Positions 1 to 7,377 of a stretch of DNA of 64,000 bases are shown piece by piece. The position numbers and the translations under genes were made by a program. Position 1 is the first letter of the stretch; every line of letters starts with the position of its first letter. Origin of the DNA: CAVVKW01 sp963749035 (lineage in GTDB: Bacteria > Verrucomicrobiota > Verrucomicrobiia > Chthoniobacterales > JAATET01); the NCBI GenBank assembly GCA_963749035.1, contig CAVVKW010000002.1, positions 1,116,001 to 1,180,000 of the forward strand. The letters run 5' to 3'. The notes under the pieces were generated by a model that was given only the letters and a program-made list of their open reading frames with translations, was not told the DNA's origin and did no database searches.

Positions 1-54
1 CGACTCCGACTCCGACTCCGACTCCGACTCCGACTCCGGCTCCGACTCCGACTC
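1..54 (+). repeat. CGACTC hexanucleotide tandem repeat
   Basis: About nine copies of CGACTC, one with a single change, run from the window edge. Read in frame they encode alternating Thr-Pro. The array lies inside the coding sequence, so changes in copy number would alter stalk length without a frameshift. It may extend beyond the window. Confidence 0.85.
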
Positions 55-446
55 CCACTGCGAGCCCGACACCTGGCCCGACGGCAACGCCCGTTCCAAC
101 CGCGACACCTGTCCCATCGCCGACGCCGACCGTCGTGACGCCGGTTCCCACGCCCGCGCCGACGCCGGAAGCGAAGCCGGAGCAACCCGAGATCAAGGGG
201 TCGAGCAAAATTGAGACAACGAAGAAGGTCTACAAGATCAAGGGCGACGCGGGCGACGTACCGCGCGGGACTTTCGTCGAATACAAGGTCGGCAAGAACA
301 AGCCGGTGAAGGGCAAGATCAAGGGCAGCGGAAAGTTTGTGCTCAAGGCCAAGCTCGCCGAGGGGCGCAACGTCATCAAGGTGCGCACGGTCACCCCGAG
401 CGGGCAGAAGTCGAAATTTACGAAGGTGAAAGTGACAAAAGAGTGA
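1..446 (+). CDS. Thr-Pro-rich surface protein with basic C-terminal module (5' partial)
   Basis: The frame is open from the left edge, so the N-terminus is missing. The visible part begins with a Thr-Pro stalk encoded by a hexamer tandem repeat, then a looser Pro/Thr/Ala linker, then about 85 residues rich in Lys and beta-strand patterns ending KVKVTKE. That last module resembles the C-terminus of the secreted metalloprotease at 35940-37664 (shared pattern IKV, SG, KVKV), so it is probably a beta-sandwich (Ig-like) domain of an exported protein. A cell-surface role is inferred from the stalk-plus-domain layout. The stop overlaps the GTG start of the next gene (GTGA). No function can be assigned. 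Confidence 0.7.
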   Translation, partial: TPTPTPTPTPTPAPTPTPTASPTPGPTATPVPTATPVPSPTPTVVTPVPTPAPTPEAKPEQPEIKGSSKIETTKKVYKIKGDAGDVPRGTFVEYKVGKNKPVKGKIKGSGKFVLKAKLAEGRNVIKVRTVTPSGQKSKFTKVKVTKE

Positions 447-1297
447 AATTCGAAGACCATTCCCACGTCGCCGCTGGCCCAAAGGAAATGAGTCTTTCAC
501 CGGTTCCGGTAAGAACTTCCGACGAGCTCCAATACAGTGAAGCGGACGCTCGGAGTCTTGTGCGTCTCCTTGGGGAGGTCTGTTCGCAGGCGGATGACCA
601 CGCGCTCCGGAAGACGTTTCTGATGGATGGCCTCTGCGAACTGCTCGGGGCTAACGGCTGGGCTTCCTCTCTGACTGTGGGAGCTCCGAAGGCGGACAGC
701 GGCGGCCTTCGCAAACTTTCATTCTTAAACACCGATCTCGATGGCTTGGCGTCGGAATTTCCGACGGTTGAGCGGCTTGGTCCGCCGGAGCAAAGCGCGC
801 TGGGTCGGTTGCAGGCCGTGGGACCATTGATCCTCTCCGCATGGTCGGGCGGGGACGGTGTCAGCGTGTTTGTCATTCACCGATCTGTCGGGAGCCCGCT
901 TTTCACGTCTCGCGAAGCCGGCCTGGCGGAGATCGTGCTGTCAGAAGTCTGTTGGCTACACGACGCGGATTGGAAAGAGACGCGGCCAAACACGCAGCCG
1001 GCGTTGCCGCCACGGGAATGTATCGTTCTCCACCTGCTGTTGAAGGGAGAGAATCGGAAGGGTATCGCGGACCGCCTCAGCATTTCGGTCAATACCGTGT
1101 CTGGATACGCGCGCGAACTTTATCGGAAAATTGGGGTGAGTTCTCAGGCGGAACTCATGCGTCGGTTCGCGGCCGGCGAACTGCAGACGAGCGCGGTCGT
1201 CGGCTCTGACGTGAAACCGGCCGAATCCAATTCCGTGACGAATTCTCCGTCAAAGGTCGCGGAGGAGCTCGAGGGAGTAGTCGACGGCGATGGCTGA
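443..1297 (+). CDS. LuxR-family transcriptional regulator
   Basis: A 284-residue protein. The C-terminal part (about 190-245) is a GerE/LuxR helix-turn-helix: LPPRE at the start of the domain, then an RLSISVNTVSGYARELYRK-type recognition region and a KIGV tail. The N-terminal 180 residues match no sensor domain I recognise and have no receiver aspartate pattern. The GTG start overlaps the stop of the upstream gene (GTGA), so translation may be coupled; an ATG at 488 is an alternative. The 3' end overlaps the convergent nadC by 48 bp. Target genes are unknown. Confidence 0.75.
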   Translation: MKFEDHSHVAAGPKEMSLSPVPVRTSDELQYSEADARSLVRLLGEVCSQADDHALRKTFLMDGLCELLGANGWASSLTVGAPKADSGGLRKLSFLNTDLDGLASEFPTVERLGPPEQSALGRLQAVGPLILSAWSGGDGVSVFVIHRSVGSPLFTSREAGLAEIVLSEVCWLHDADWKETRPNTQPALPPRECIVLHLLLKGENRKGIADRLSISVNTVSGYARELYRKIGVSSQAELMRRFAAGELQTSAVVGSDVKPAESNSVTNSPSKVAEELEGVVDGDG

Positions 1298-2083
1298 GTG
1301 GGTGAGGGCGCCGACCGACACGAAGTCGACACCCGTCTCCGCGACTTGCCGGACCGTGGCGAGCGTGATGCCGCCGCTGGCTTCGAGTTTAATTCCCTGC
1401 GGGCGTCGGCGGACGGCTTCGCGCATGACGTCGAGCGGCATGTTGTCGAGGAGGACGATGTCCACACCCGGAATCTGAAAAAACGCGGCGGCCTGCTCGA
1501 GCGTGTCGGCTTCGATCTCGATCCGGACGTCGGGTCGCTCTTCGCGAACGCGAGCGACGCGCTCGGCCAGCGTATCGGGATCGAGTCCACCGGCGAGGTG
1601 GTTGTCTTTGACCATCACGCGATCGTAGAGACCGATGCGATGGTTCGTGCCGCCGCCGCTGGCGACGGCCGCTTTCTCGAGCGCGCGAAAACCCGGAGTC
1701 GTCTTGCGGGTGTCGAGGATTCGGCAGCCGGTGCCAGCGACGGCGTCGACGTAGCGGCGAGTGAGCGTCGCGACTCCGCTGAGCCGCTGGAGGAAATTCA
1801 GGGCAACGCGTTCCGCGGTGAGAAGGCCCCGGGTCGATCCGCTGATCTCGATGGCGGTATCGCCGACTTGGAGGCGATCGCCGTCGGAGACGAGGACCCG
1901 GACCTCCAGGGAAGGGTCGACCCGGCGGAAAACCTCGGCGGCGGTCTGAGTCCCGGCGGCGACGCATGGCTCTTTGGCGGAAATGCGGGCGACGCTTTGC
2001 CGGGTCGCGTCGGTGAAGTATTGGGAGGTGACGTCGCCGTCGCCGATGTCTTCCCGGAGCGCGAGATCGATGAGGTCGATCAT
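1250..2083 (-). CDS. nadC: nicotinate-nucleotide diphosphorylase (quinolinate phosphoribosyltransferase)
   Basis: Makes nicotinate mononucleotide from quinolinate and PRPP in de novo NAD synthesis. Family signatures are clear: LREDIGDGDVT near the N-terminus, NFLQRLSGVAT, the DTRKTTPGFR loop, GGGTNHR and MVKDNHL, and SVGALTHS near the C-terminus. The ATG at 2083 gives 277 residues, typical for NadC. The frame stays open to 2164, but that extension would overlap the upstream gene and is not family-like. It is the last gene of a minus-strand run tlyA-nadK-ptsN-nadC and overlaps the convergent LuxR gene at its 3' end. Confidence 0.93.
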   Translation of the reverse strand: MIDLIDLALREDIGDGDVTSQYFTDATRQSVARISAKEPCVAAGTQTAAEVFRRVDPSLEVRVLVSDGDRLQVGDTAIEISGSTRGLLTAERVALNFLQRLSGVATLTRRYVDAVAGTGCRILDTRKTTPGFRALEKAAVASGGGTNHRIGLYDRVMVKDNHLAGGLDPDTLAERVARVREERPDVRIEIEADTLEQAAAFFQIPGVDIVLLDNMPLDVMREAVRRRPQGIKLEASGGITLATVRQVAETGVDFVSVGALTHSAIAVDYSLELLRDL

Positions 2084-2126
2084 GAGGACGTTGAATCTCG
2101 GCGACAATTCCCGTTGCTCGAACGAG

Positions 2127-2591
2127 TCACAATCGAGCGGCCCCTTCGGCGAGGGCGGTGACAAACTCTTCGGCAGATTCGGCGGCCATCATCGCTTCCA
2201 TACCCTCGGGTTCGCGGCAAACGCGGGCAATGGCACCGACGAGTCTCAGGTAGGCGGCATCAAAAGCGGCGGGGATCCCGACGACGAAAAACAGGGTCAC
2301 GGGTTCACCGATTTCCGGAACGGGAGCGCCGGGAACGGCGCGACCGGCGGCCATCACGAGGTCCGAGACGCCCGAGGTGCGACCGTGCGCAATGCAGATC
2401 CCGGAATCGCCTTCGCAGATCGCGGCAGCGTCTCGGTCGAGGACGGAGTCGGAGAGCGCGTCCCAATCTTTTACCCGCGAATCTCCGCGGAGTTTGCCGA
2501 GAAGATCAAGGACGGCGGAGCGCTTGTCCTTGGCCTTCAACGCCAAGTTCACGTCGTTCGCCAGCAGAATTTCTTCAATGTTCATGCTCAA
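2127..2591 (-). CDS. ptsN: PTS EIIA type-2 (nitrogen-PTS-like) phosphocarrier protein
   Basis: A 154-residue single-domain PTS EIIA of the fructose/mannitol/Ntr class. The phosphorylated His is in the GICIAHGRTSGV segment (usually PHGR in the family), and a GEPVTLFFVVGIP strand follows. No sugar permease (EIIB/EIIC) lies nearby, so a regulatory PtsN-like role is more likely than sugar uptake. It sits 51 bp downstream of nadK and 43 bp upstream of the chosen nadC start. The symbol is by resemblance; other EIIA-only proteins cannot be excluded. Confidence 0.8.
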   Translation of the reverse strand: MSMNIEEILLANDVNLALKAKDKRSAVLDLLGKLRGDSRVKDWDALSDSVLDRDAAAICEGDSGICIAHGRTSGVSDLVMAAGRAVPGAPVPEIGEPVTLFFVVGIPAAFDAAYLRLVGAIARVCREPEGMEAMMAAESAEEFVTALAEGAARL

Positions 2592-2642
2592 AACTCCGCC
2601 CGCAATGAACTGAAACGAGGCAACTGGAAACCAAAAACTCGA

Positions 2643-3497
2643 TCAAACATTGCTGCCGCTCCACTTCAATTTCTGCCGCAGGACCTCGGTAAAGGGTCGT
2701 TCGGGCAACATGGCGAGGGGCAGGACGCGGTCCGATTTTGTGACGTGGATCACGTCTGCCGCGTTCAGCTCGACGGACGCCTGACCGTCGATCGTCACGA
2801 AAACCTGCTGGTCTTCGACGACGAGGCTGGCTTCGAGACGCGAGGTATCTTTGACAACGACCGTCCGATTCGTAAGCACGTGCGGGCAAATCGGAGTGAC
2901 GACAGTGACGCCGGAGCTGGGGAGGAGGATGGGACCGCCGGCGGAGAGCGAGTAGGCGGTGGAGCCGGTGGGCGTGGCGATGATGAGGCCGTCGGCGTTG
3001 TAATCCGTGAGCGTCTCGCCGTCGATGTCGACGTGGATGCGGACGAGGCGCGACGGCTCGCCGCCGGTGATGACGACGTCGTTGAGCGCGAAGAAAGTTT
3101 GGGAATCGGCTCCGGGTCGGACGACGTCGACTTTCAGCAGGTGTCGGCGGCTGAGCAGAAAGTCGTTGGCCAGGATGGCCTCGACGGCACGGCTGGCCTC
3201 CTGCGGGCCGAGGCAGGTGAGAAAGCCGAGTGATCCGATGTTGATGCCGAAGATGGGACGGAGTTGGTCACGGACGCGGTGAACCATCCGGAGAATCGTG
3301 CCGTCGCCGCCCATGACGACGAGCAAGTCGCAGAGCTTGGCGAGTTCGTATTCGTCGAGGTCGGACGTGCGGTCGATGAGATCGGCGGTGTGGGATTCGA
3401 GTAGATACGGCGCGGACCGGGCGTCGAGCTCCGCGCAGAGTGTTGCAACCAGCTCGCGGGCGTTGGCTTTTTCGGAATGAGCGAGGAGACCGATCAT
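2643..3497 (-). CDS. nadK: NAD kinase
   Basis: Phosphorylates NAD to NADP. The chosen start gives 284 residues. Motifs: VVMGGDGTIL (diphosphate-binding GGDG), NIGSLGFL, ALNDVVI and the TPTGSTAYSLSAGGPI segment that holds substrate. The ATG at 3497 overlaps the tlyA stop as ATGA, which points to coupled translation; an upstream in-frame start at 3569 adds a basic tail lying inside tlyA and is unlikely. Together with nadC two genes downstream, the operon holds both the entry to NAD and its conversion to NADP. Confidence 0.95.
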   Translation of the reverse strand: MIGLLAHSEKANARELVATLCAELDARSAPYLLESHTADLIDRTSDLDEYELAKLCDLLVVMGGDGTILRMVHRVRDQLRPIFGINIGSLGFLTCLGPQEASRAVEAILANDFLLSRRHLLKVDVVRPGADSQTFFALNDVVITGGEPSRLVRIHVDIDGETLTDYNADGLIIATPTGSTAYSLSAGGPILLPSSGVTVVTPICPHVLTNRTVVVKDTSRLEASLVVEDQQVFVTIDGQASVELNAADVIHVTKSDRVLPLAMLPERPFTEVLRQKLKWSGSNV

Positions 3498-4237
3498 GGC
3501 CGGATGCAGGCGAGAAACTCGACGTTTCCTTGGGTGCCGGTGATGGGGGATTCGATGACCCCGTCCCATTGGAGGTCCAAGTCGCGGCGGACGAATCGCT
3601 CGATCTTTTCCACGGCGGTCATTCGGACGGCGGGATCGGTGACGATGCCGCCGCGAGCGACGAGGTCGCGGGAGAGTTCGAACTGGGGTTTGATGAGCGC
3701 TAGCATGACACCTTCGGGGGCGATCAACTCAAACACCGGCGGGATAATCAAGGTCAGCGAGATAAAACTGACGTCAGCCACGACGAGGGTGACGGGTTCG
3801 CCGACGTCGGCGGGGGTGAGGTTTCGGCAATTGATTTTCTCGCGGACGCGGACGCGTTCGTCGCTGCGAATCCGCCAGTGTAGCTGGCTGTGCCCGACGT
3901 CGAAGGCGTGCACGCGAGCGGCTCCGCGCTGGAGGAGGCAGTCGGTGAAGCCGCCGGTCGAAGCGCCGACGTCGAGACAGGTCTGGCCAGCGGGATCGAC
4001 TTGGAACGCGTCGAGCGCGGCTTCGAGCTTGAGGCCTCCGCGGCTGACGTAGCGTTCGCCGCCCCGGACTTCGAGGGGGATGTCGACGGTGACGCGGGTG
4101 CCGGGTTTCTCGACTCGCTGTCCGTTGGCGAAGACGAGCCCGGCCATGAGGGCTCGCTGAGCGCGCTCGCGCGATTCGCAGAGTCCGCGGCTGACGAGCA
4201 GAGCGTCGAGCCGCATTTTTTCTGAGTTGTCCGGCAT
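3494..4237 (-). CDS. tlyA: TlyA-family rRNA 2'-O-methyltransferase
   Basis: N-terminal S4 RNA-binding domain (MRLDALLVSRGLCESRERA onward, about 60 residues), then an FtsJ-like methyltransferase with SAM motif CLDVGASTGGFTDCLLQ and a later VVADVSFISL segment. The family methylates 16S and 23S rRNA and is sometimes labelled haemolysin A. The start at 4237 (MPDNSEKM) gives 247 residues; 4216 is also plausible. It heads the tlyA-nadK-ptsN-nadC unit and is divergent from the acyl carrier protein gene, with about 54 bp between starts. Confidence 0.9.
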   Translation of the reverse strand: MPDNSEKMRLDALLVSRGLCESRERAQRALMAGLVFANGQRVEKPGTRVTVDIPLEVRGGERYVSRGGLKLEAALDAFQVDPAGQTCLDVGASTGGFTDCLLQRGAARVHAFDVGHSQLHWRIRSDERVRVREKINCRNLTPADVGEPVTLVVADVSFISLTLIIPPVFELIAPEGVMLALIKPQFELSRDLVARGGIVTDPAVRMTAVEKIERFVRRDLDLQWDGVIESPITGTQGNVEFLACIRP

Positions 4238-4291
4238 TGGAAATGGGTGCAGAGTCCGCGCTCTTTTACTCACGCAAACCGTTTGGCCCGA

Positions 4292-4555
4292 ATGTCCGAC
4301 TCCGATCTCAAAAAGCGCATCAAGCAGATGATGGTGGAAAACCTCATGCTCAAGATGCAACCCGAAGACATTGCTGACGACACGCCCCTTTTTGCGCCGG
4401 AGGGGTTGGCTTTGGATTCCATTGATGCGCTCGAGCTGGCGGTCGGGTTGGAAAAGAACTTCGGCGTCGCGACTCCGAGCGCCGAAGTGGCCAAGGAAGC
4501 CTTCGTGAGCGTGAATACGATCACGGATTACGTGCAGAAGAACGCCGCGCCGTAA
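4292..4555 (+). CDS. acyl carrier protein
   Basis: An 87-residue four-helix carrier. The phosphopantetheine Ser lies in LALDSIDALEL (the DS motif at the start of helix II), and the acidic face is typical. The ATG at 4292 begins MSDSDLKK; an upstream in-frame ATG at 4247 would overlap the divergent tlyA promoter region. No fatty-acid synthesis genes adjoin it, so it may be a dedicated carrier rather than the housekeeping AcpP. It could supply the acyl-ACP synthetase fusion at 18217-21564, but that is speculation. Confidence 0.88.
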   Translation: MSDSDLKKRIKQMMVENLMLKMQPEDIADDTPLFAPEGLALDSIDALELAVGLEKNFGVATPSAEVAKEAFVSVNTITDYVQKNAAP

Positions 4556-4610
4556 GCGGGAGCGATCCGGAAATCCTCAGAAGCGAGTTTGAAACCGCGA
4601 TCGCTGGTTC

Positions 4611-4640
4611 GGAAGTGGGCGGGTCTGTCGAACCAGCCCG
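4611..4640. repeat. dispersed palindromic repeat, copy 1
   Basis: GGAAGTGGGCGGGT followed by CTGTCGAACC and a GCCCG arm. It is a variant of the elements at 38611-38639 and 45902-45929, all of which carry GAAGT just before a GGGTTC/GAACCC palindrome. It lies in the 3' intergenic space after the ACP gene. Confidence 0.5.
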
Positions 4641-4769
4641 ACCAAGTGGGTCGGACACTTCGATGAGGTGTCTCTTGCCGGTTCACCGCGAGACTGCCGT
4701 CTTTGAGGATGCTCTCGGAGCCTTTGAAAATACCGATCTGTCTTTTGGTGGAGGGTCGGAGGCCGGTGA

Positions 4770-4800
4770 CGGCTCCCCGGCTGAAACGGACGGGGAGCCG
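4770..4800. repeat. perfect 10-bp inverted repeat
   Basis: CGGCTCCCCG and CGGGGAGCCG are separated by 11 bp. The position after the ACP gene and before a convergent gene suggests transcript-end structure, but no T-run follows. Confidence 0.5.
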
Positions 4801-4820
4801 ACGTTGACACTAAGCACGAG

Positions 4821-4846
4821 AAAGCCCGCTCGGTAGAGCGGGCTTT
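4821..4846. terminator. bidirectional terminator hairpin
   Basis: Perfect stem AAAGCCCGCTC with loop GGTA and GAGCGGGCTTT. It lies between the convergent ACP (+) and RRM (-) genes, 28 bp past the RRM stop. The A/T ends of the stem give short U-runs in both directions, and a separate T-run follows on the plus strand. Confidence 0.75.
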
Positions 4847-4873
4847 CGAAAAGGTTTTTTTGGTATCGGGGTG

Positions 4874-5224
4874 TTAGTAGCGCCGATCGCCGCGATCGCG
4901 ACGTTCTCCGCCACGGCCACCGCCGCCTCCGCCGCCACCCTTGTAGCCGCCTCCGCCGCCGCCTGGAGGGCGCTCTTCGCGGGGACGAGCCTCGCTGACG
5001 CGGAGAGGACGACCGTCGAGGTCTTGTCCGTCGAGTTTTTCGATGGCTGCGGTCGCTTCTTCGTCGGAGCCCATCGTGATGAAGCCGAAGCCGCGGGAGC
5101 GTCCGGTCTCGCGATCGGTGACGATCTGCACGGAAGAGACCGTGCCGCATGTTTGAAATTCTGTTTCCAGCTCAGACTCGGTGGTCTGGTAGGAGAGGTT
5201 AGCTACGTAAAGTCGGTTGCCCAT
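4874..5224 (-). CDS. RRM-domain RNA-binding protein with glycine-rich tail
   Basis: A 116-residue protein. Residues 4-80 form one RNA recognition motif with RNP2 LYVANL and RNP1 RGFGFITM. The C-terminus is Gly runs with RGG/RDRGD basic patches, as in the small cyanobacterial and bacterial Rbp proteins linked to cold or stress response. Cytoplasmic RNA binding is expected; its targets are unknown. The gene stands alone, with a terminator just beyond its stop and a 5' flank of about 200 bp. The G-rich tail is encoded by a low-complexity GGC/GGA stretch. Confidence 0.9.
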   Translation of the reverse strand: MGNRLYVANLSYQTTESELETEFQTCGTVSSVQIVTDRETGRSRGFGFITMGSDEEATAAIEKLDGQDLDGRPLRVSEARPREERPPGGGGGGYKGGGGGGGGRGGERRDRGDRRY

Positions 5225-5421
5225 GGTGTCTGTGTGATGTGATGTTGTTTCGATCCCGATCTCTCGGGCTTCGCATCACCACTGAGTCATTTCAGGGGGA
5301 GGTTCGGCCTAGGACTGGAGTCAGCGTTGGAGATAATCAGCAGTCATGCGGATTGCAACAGAAATCTCGTTGCGAGAAGTTGCACTCGACCCTGAGCGGA
5401 AGGTAGGGGAAGGTCCGCCGC

Positions 5422-6012
5422 ATGCGGTTCGCAATCAAACTCGTGGGGATACTGATCGTTGGTGTCGGGTTCGGTCAGGAAAGTCCCAAACCGAAGATCA
5501 CGGACGCACCGCCGGACATCCCGCGCGCGCCGAGTCAGGCTCGTAAGCTGCCGAAAGAGCTCAAAGCCGAGCCGAGCCCGACGGCGACGCCGGACGCGCC
5601 GGCGGCCTCCGCGACGCCGGACGCGACGTCGAGAGGTCCGCGATCGCCGGACGAAATGGTTTCGGAATTTTTCGAAGCGATCGAAGCGGATCGAGTCGAG
5701 GAGGCCTACACTGGATTGACGGCGGGAACGGTGGTCGCGGAGCGACCCGAAGAGGCGGCAAGATTGCGGGAGCAGACGCAAACCGCGCTGGACGCTTACG
5801 GTCCGAGTCACGGGTTTGCGCTCGTGGGGCAGGAGCAGATCGGGGAGTTTCTGGAACGCCGGACCTACATTTTGCGCGGGGAGCTGCTTCCGTTGCGCTG
5901 GAAATTTTATTTCTACGACGCGACGGCCACCGGGGATTGGAAACTGGTCGACCTGCGGGTGGATGATGATCTCGTCGCCACGATGGACGAGAACGCGAGG
6001 GATACGGATTAG
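5422..6012 (+). CDS. secreted hypothetical protein
   Basis: 196 residues. An N-terminal hydrophobic segment (IKLVGILIVGVGFG) before Gln looks like a signal peptide. A Pro/Ala/Thr linker (about 30-75) follows, then a compact domain (about 78-190) beginning SPDEMVSEFFEAIEADRVEEAY. That opening is typical of small cystatin-like or DUF4019-type exported proteins, but I cannot assign the family firmly. No operon partner. Confidence 0.65.
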   Translation: MRFAIKLVGILIVGVGFGQESPKPKITDAPPDIPRAPSQARKLPKELKAEPSPTATPDAPAASATPDATSRGPRSPDEMVSEFFEAIEADRVEEAYTGLTAGTVVAERPEEAARLREQTQTALDAYGPSHGFALVGQEQIGEFLERRTYILRGELLPLRWKFYFYDATATGDWKLVDLRVDDDLVATMDENARDTD

Positions 6013-6048
6013 CTAATAGCGGCGCGGCTCGCGGCTCGCGGCGTGCGG

Positions 6049-7086
6049 TCAGCCGTCGGCTTCGTAGGTGAGACCGATGGATTCGCGCCAGCGGTCGAGA
6101 GCGGCGAGATTCCCAAGGGTGTCGTCAATCGGCATCGCCGTCGTTTCCAGCGCGCCGTCCGCAATGGCGTCGCCGATGGCGTCGGCCTCGAGGGCGTAGA
6201 TCCCTCGGTCGGCTTCGATTTCGAGAACCTCGGTGCGCCCGACCTCGAAGTCCGTGACCTCGAGGCGGGATTCGGTCGGCGCGAGAAACGGGTGCGGTGC
6301 GTGGAGTCGACCGGAGGTGCCGTGGATCGTCAGCGTATTGTCGAGCTGGAGACCGACGCCGCAGCCGATCTGCGCGGCGATGCCGCCGGGGAATCCGAGG
6401 GTGGCCACGGCGTAAATGTCGACGCCGGATTCGGGGTGAAGTGATCCGGTGCCGGCGATCGTGAGCGGGTCGGCGAAGGATTGACCCAGAGCGGCGCCCG
6501 CGACGAGACGACTGATCGACATTGGGTAACAGCCGACGTCGAGAATGCCCCCGCCGCCCAGTGCTCGGTCCCAGAGGCGGCTGGAGGGATTGTATTGGCT
6601 CCGAAATCCGAAGGTGGCTTCGATGAGTTGGATGTTGCCGAGGCGTCCGGAGCGGACGATCTCGCAGATGCGCTGGGTCTGCGGGTGGCAGCGATACATG
6701 AACGACTCCATGAGGAGAACGCCGTGGGTCCGGGCGGCGGTGGCGATCTCTCGAGCCTCGAGGAGGTTCACGGCGATGGGTTTCTCGCAGAGGATGTGTT
6801 TGCCGGCTTCGGCGGATCGGATAGCCCACTCGCGATGAGCCGGGTGAGGCGTCGAGATGTAGATGGCGTCGACGTTGGGATCCGAGAGAAGGTCGTCGTA
6901 GCTGCCGTGAGCGGTTGGAATGTCGTGCGCGTCGGCAAATTTGCGGGCGCGGGCGATGTCGCGACTGCCGGCGGCCTGGAGAGTGCCGGTGCGGCTGGCG
7001 GCGACGCCTTCGGCAAACTTCTTCGCGATGGTGCCGGTGGCGAGAAGACCCCAGCGGAGTTTCTGCGGCGGGCGACTTTTCGGCAT
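6049..7086 (-). CDS. Gfo/Idh/MocA-family oxidoreductase
   Basis: 345 residues. An N-terminal Rossmann fold (GLLATGTIAKKFAEGV) for NAD(P), the EKPIAVN signature around residue 100 carrying the catalytic Lys, and the C-terminal alpha/beta domain of the family. These enzymes oxidise or reduce sugars and cyclitols or act on diol-type substrates; the substrate here cannot be told from sequence. The gene is divergent from leuA and has no sugar-pathway neighbours. Confidence 0.88.
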   Translation of the reverse strand: MPKSRPPQKLRWGLLATGTIAKKFAEGVAASRTGTLQAAGSRDIARARKFADAHDIPTAHGSYDDLLSDPNVDAIYISTPHPAHREWAIRSAEAGKHILCEKPIAVNLLEAREIATAARTHGVLLMESFMYRCHPQTQRICEIVRSGRLGNIQLIEATFGFRSQYNPSSRLWDRALGGGGILDVGCYPMSISRLVAGAALGQSFADPLTIAGTGSLHPESGVDIYAVATLGFPGGIAAQIGCGVGLQLDNTLTIHGTSGRLHAPHPFLAPTESRLEVTDFEVGRTEVLEIEADRGIYALEADAIGDAIADGALETTAMPIDDTLGNLAALDRWRESIGLTYEADG

Positions 7087-7377
7087 GCGGTGACTGATAA
7101 GACGCTTGAGTCGGAGTGGCGAGCTTTTGGCGGGAACGACTGGGGATCGGCTGCTAGCGGTCCTGATTTATGCTTGCCGAGGGCCGGGGGGTGGCGTCTA
7201 TTTGCGCTCGTGGTTGATTTCGCCGACATTTTTTCGTCAGCGGCTCGGTCCGGATCTCTTCCGGCTCGACTTCGACTTCTTGCGTAGTTCTCACTGGCAC
7301 TTCCGCGATCCCGGCGACGCGGCGTTTGCCGTGATCTCCCAATTTCCCCCGCCGGGATAACGACTTTTTTTATTCCC

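Larger units (their letters stand above)
4556..4873. other. intergenic region with inverted repeats
   Basis: This 318-bp gap separates the ACP gene from the convergent RRM gene. It holds a copy of the dispersed palindromic repeat, a perfect 10-bp inverted repeat (4770-4800) and a terminator-like hairpin (4821-4846). Short open frames here show no protein-like features. I see no further gene. Confidence 0.6.
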
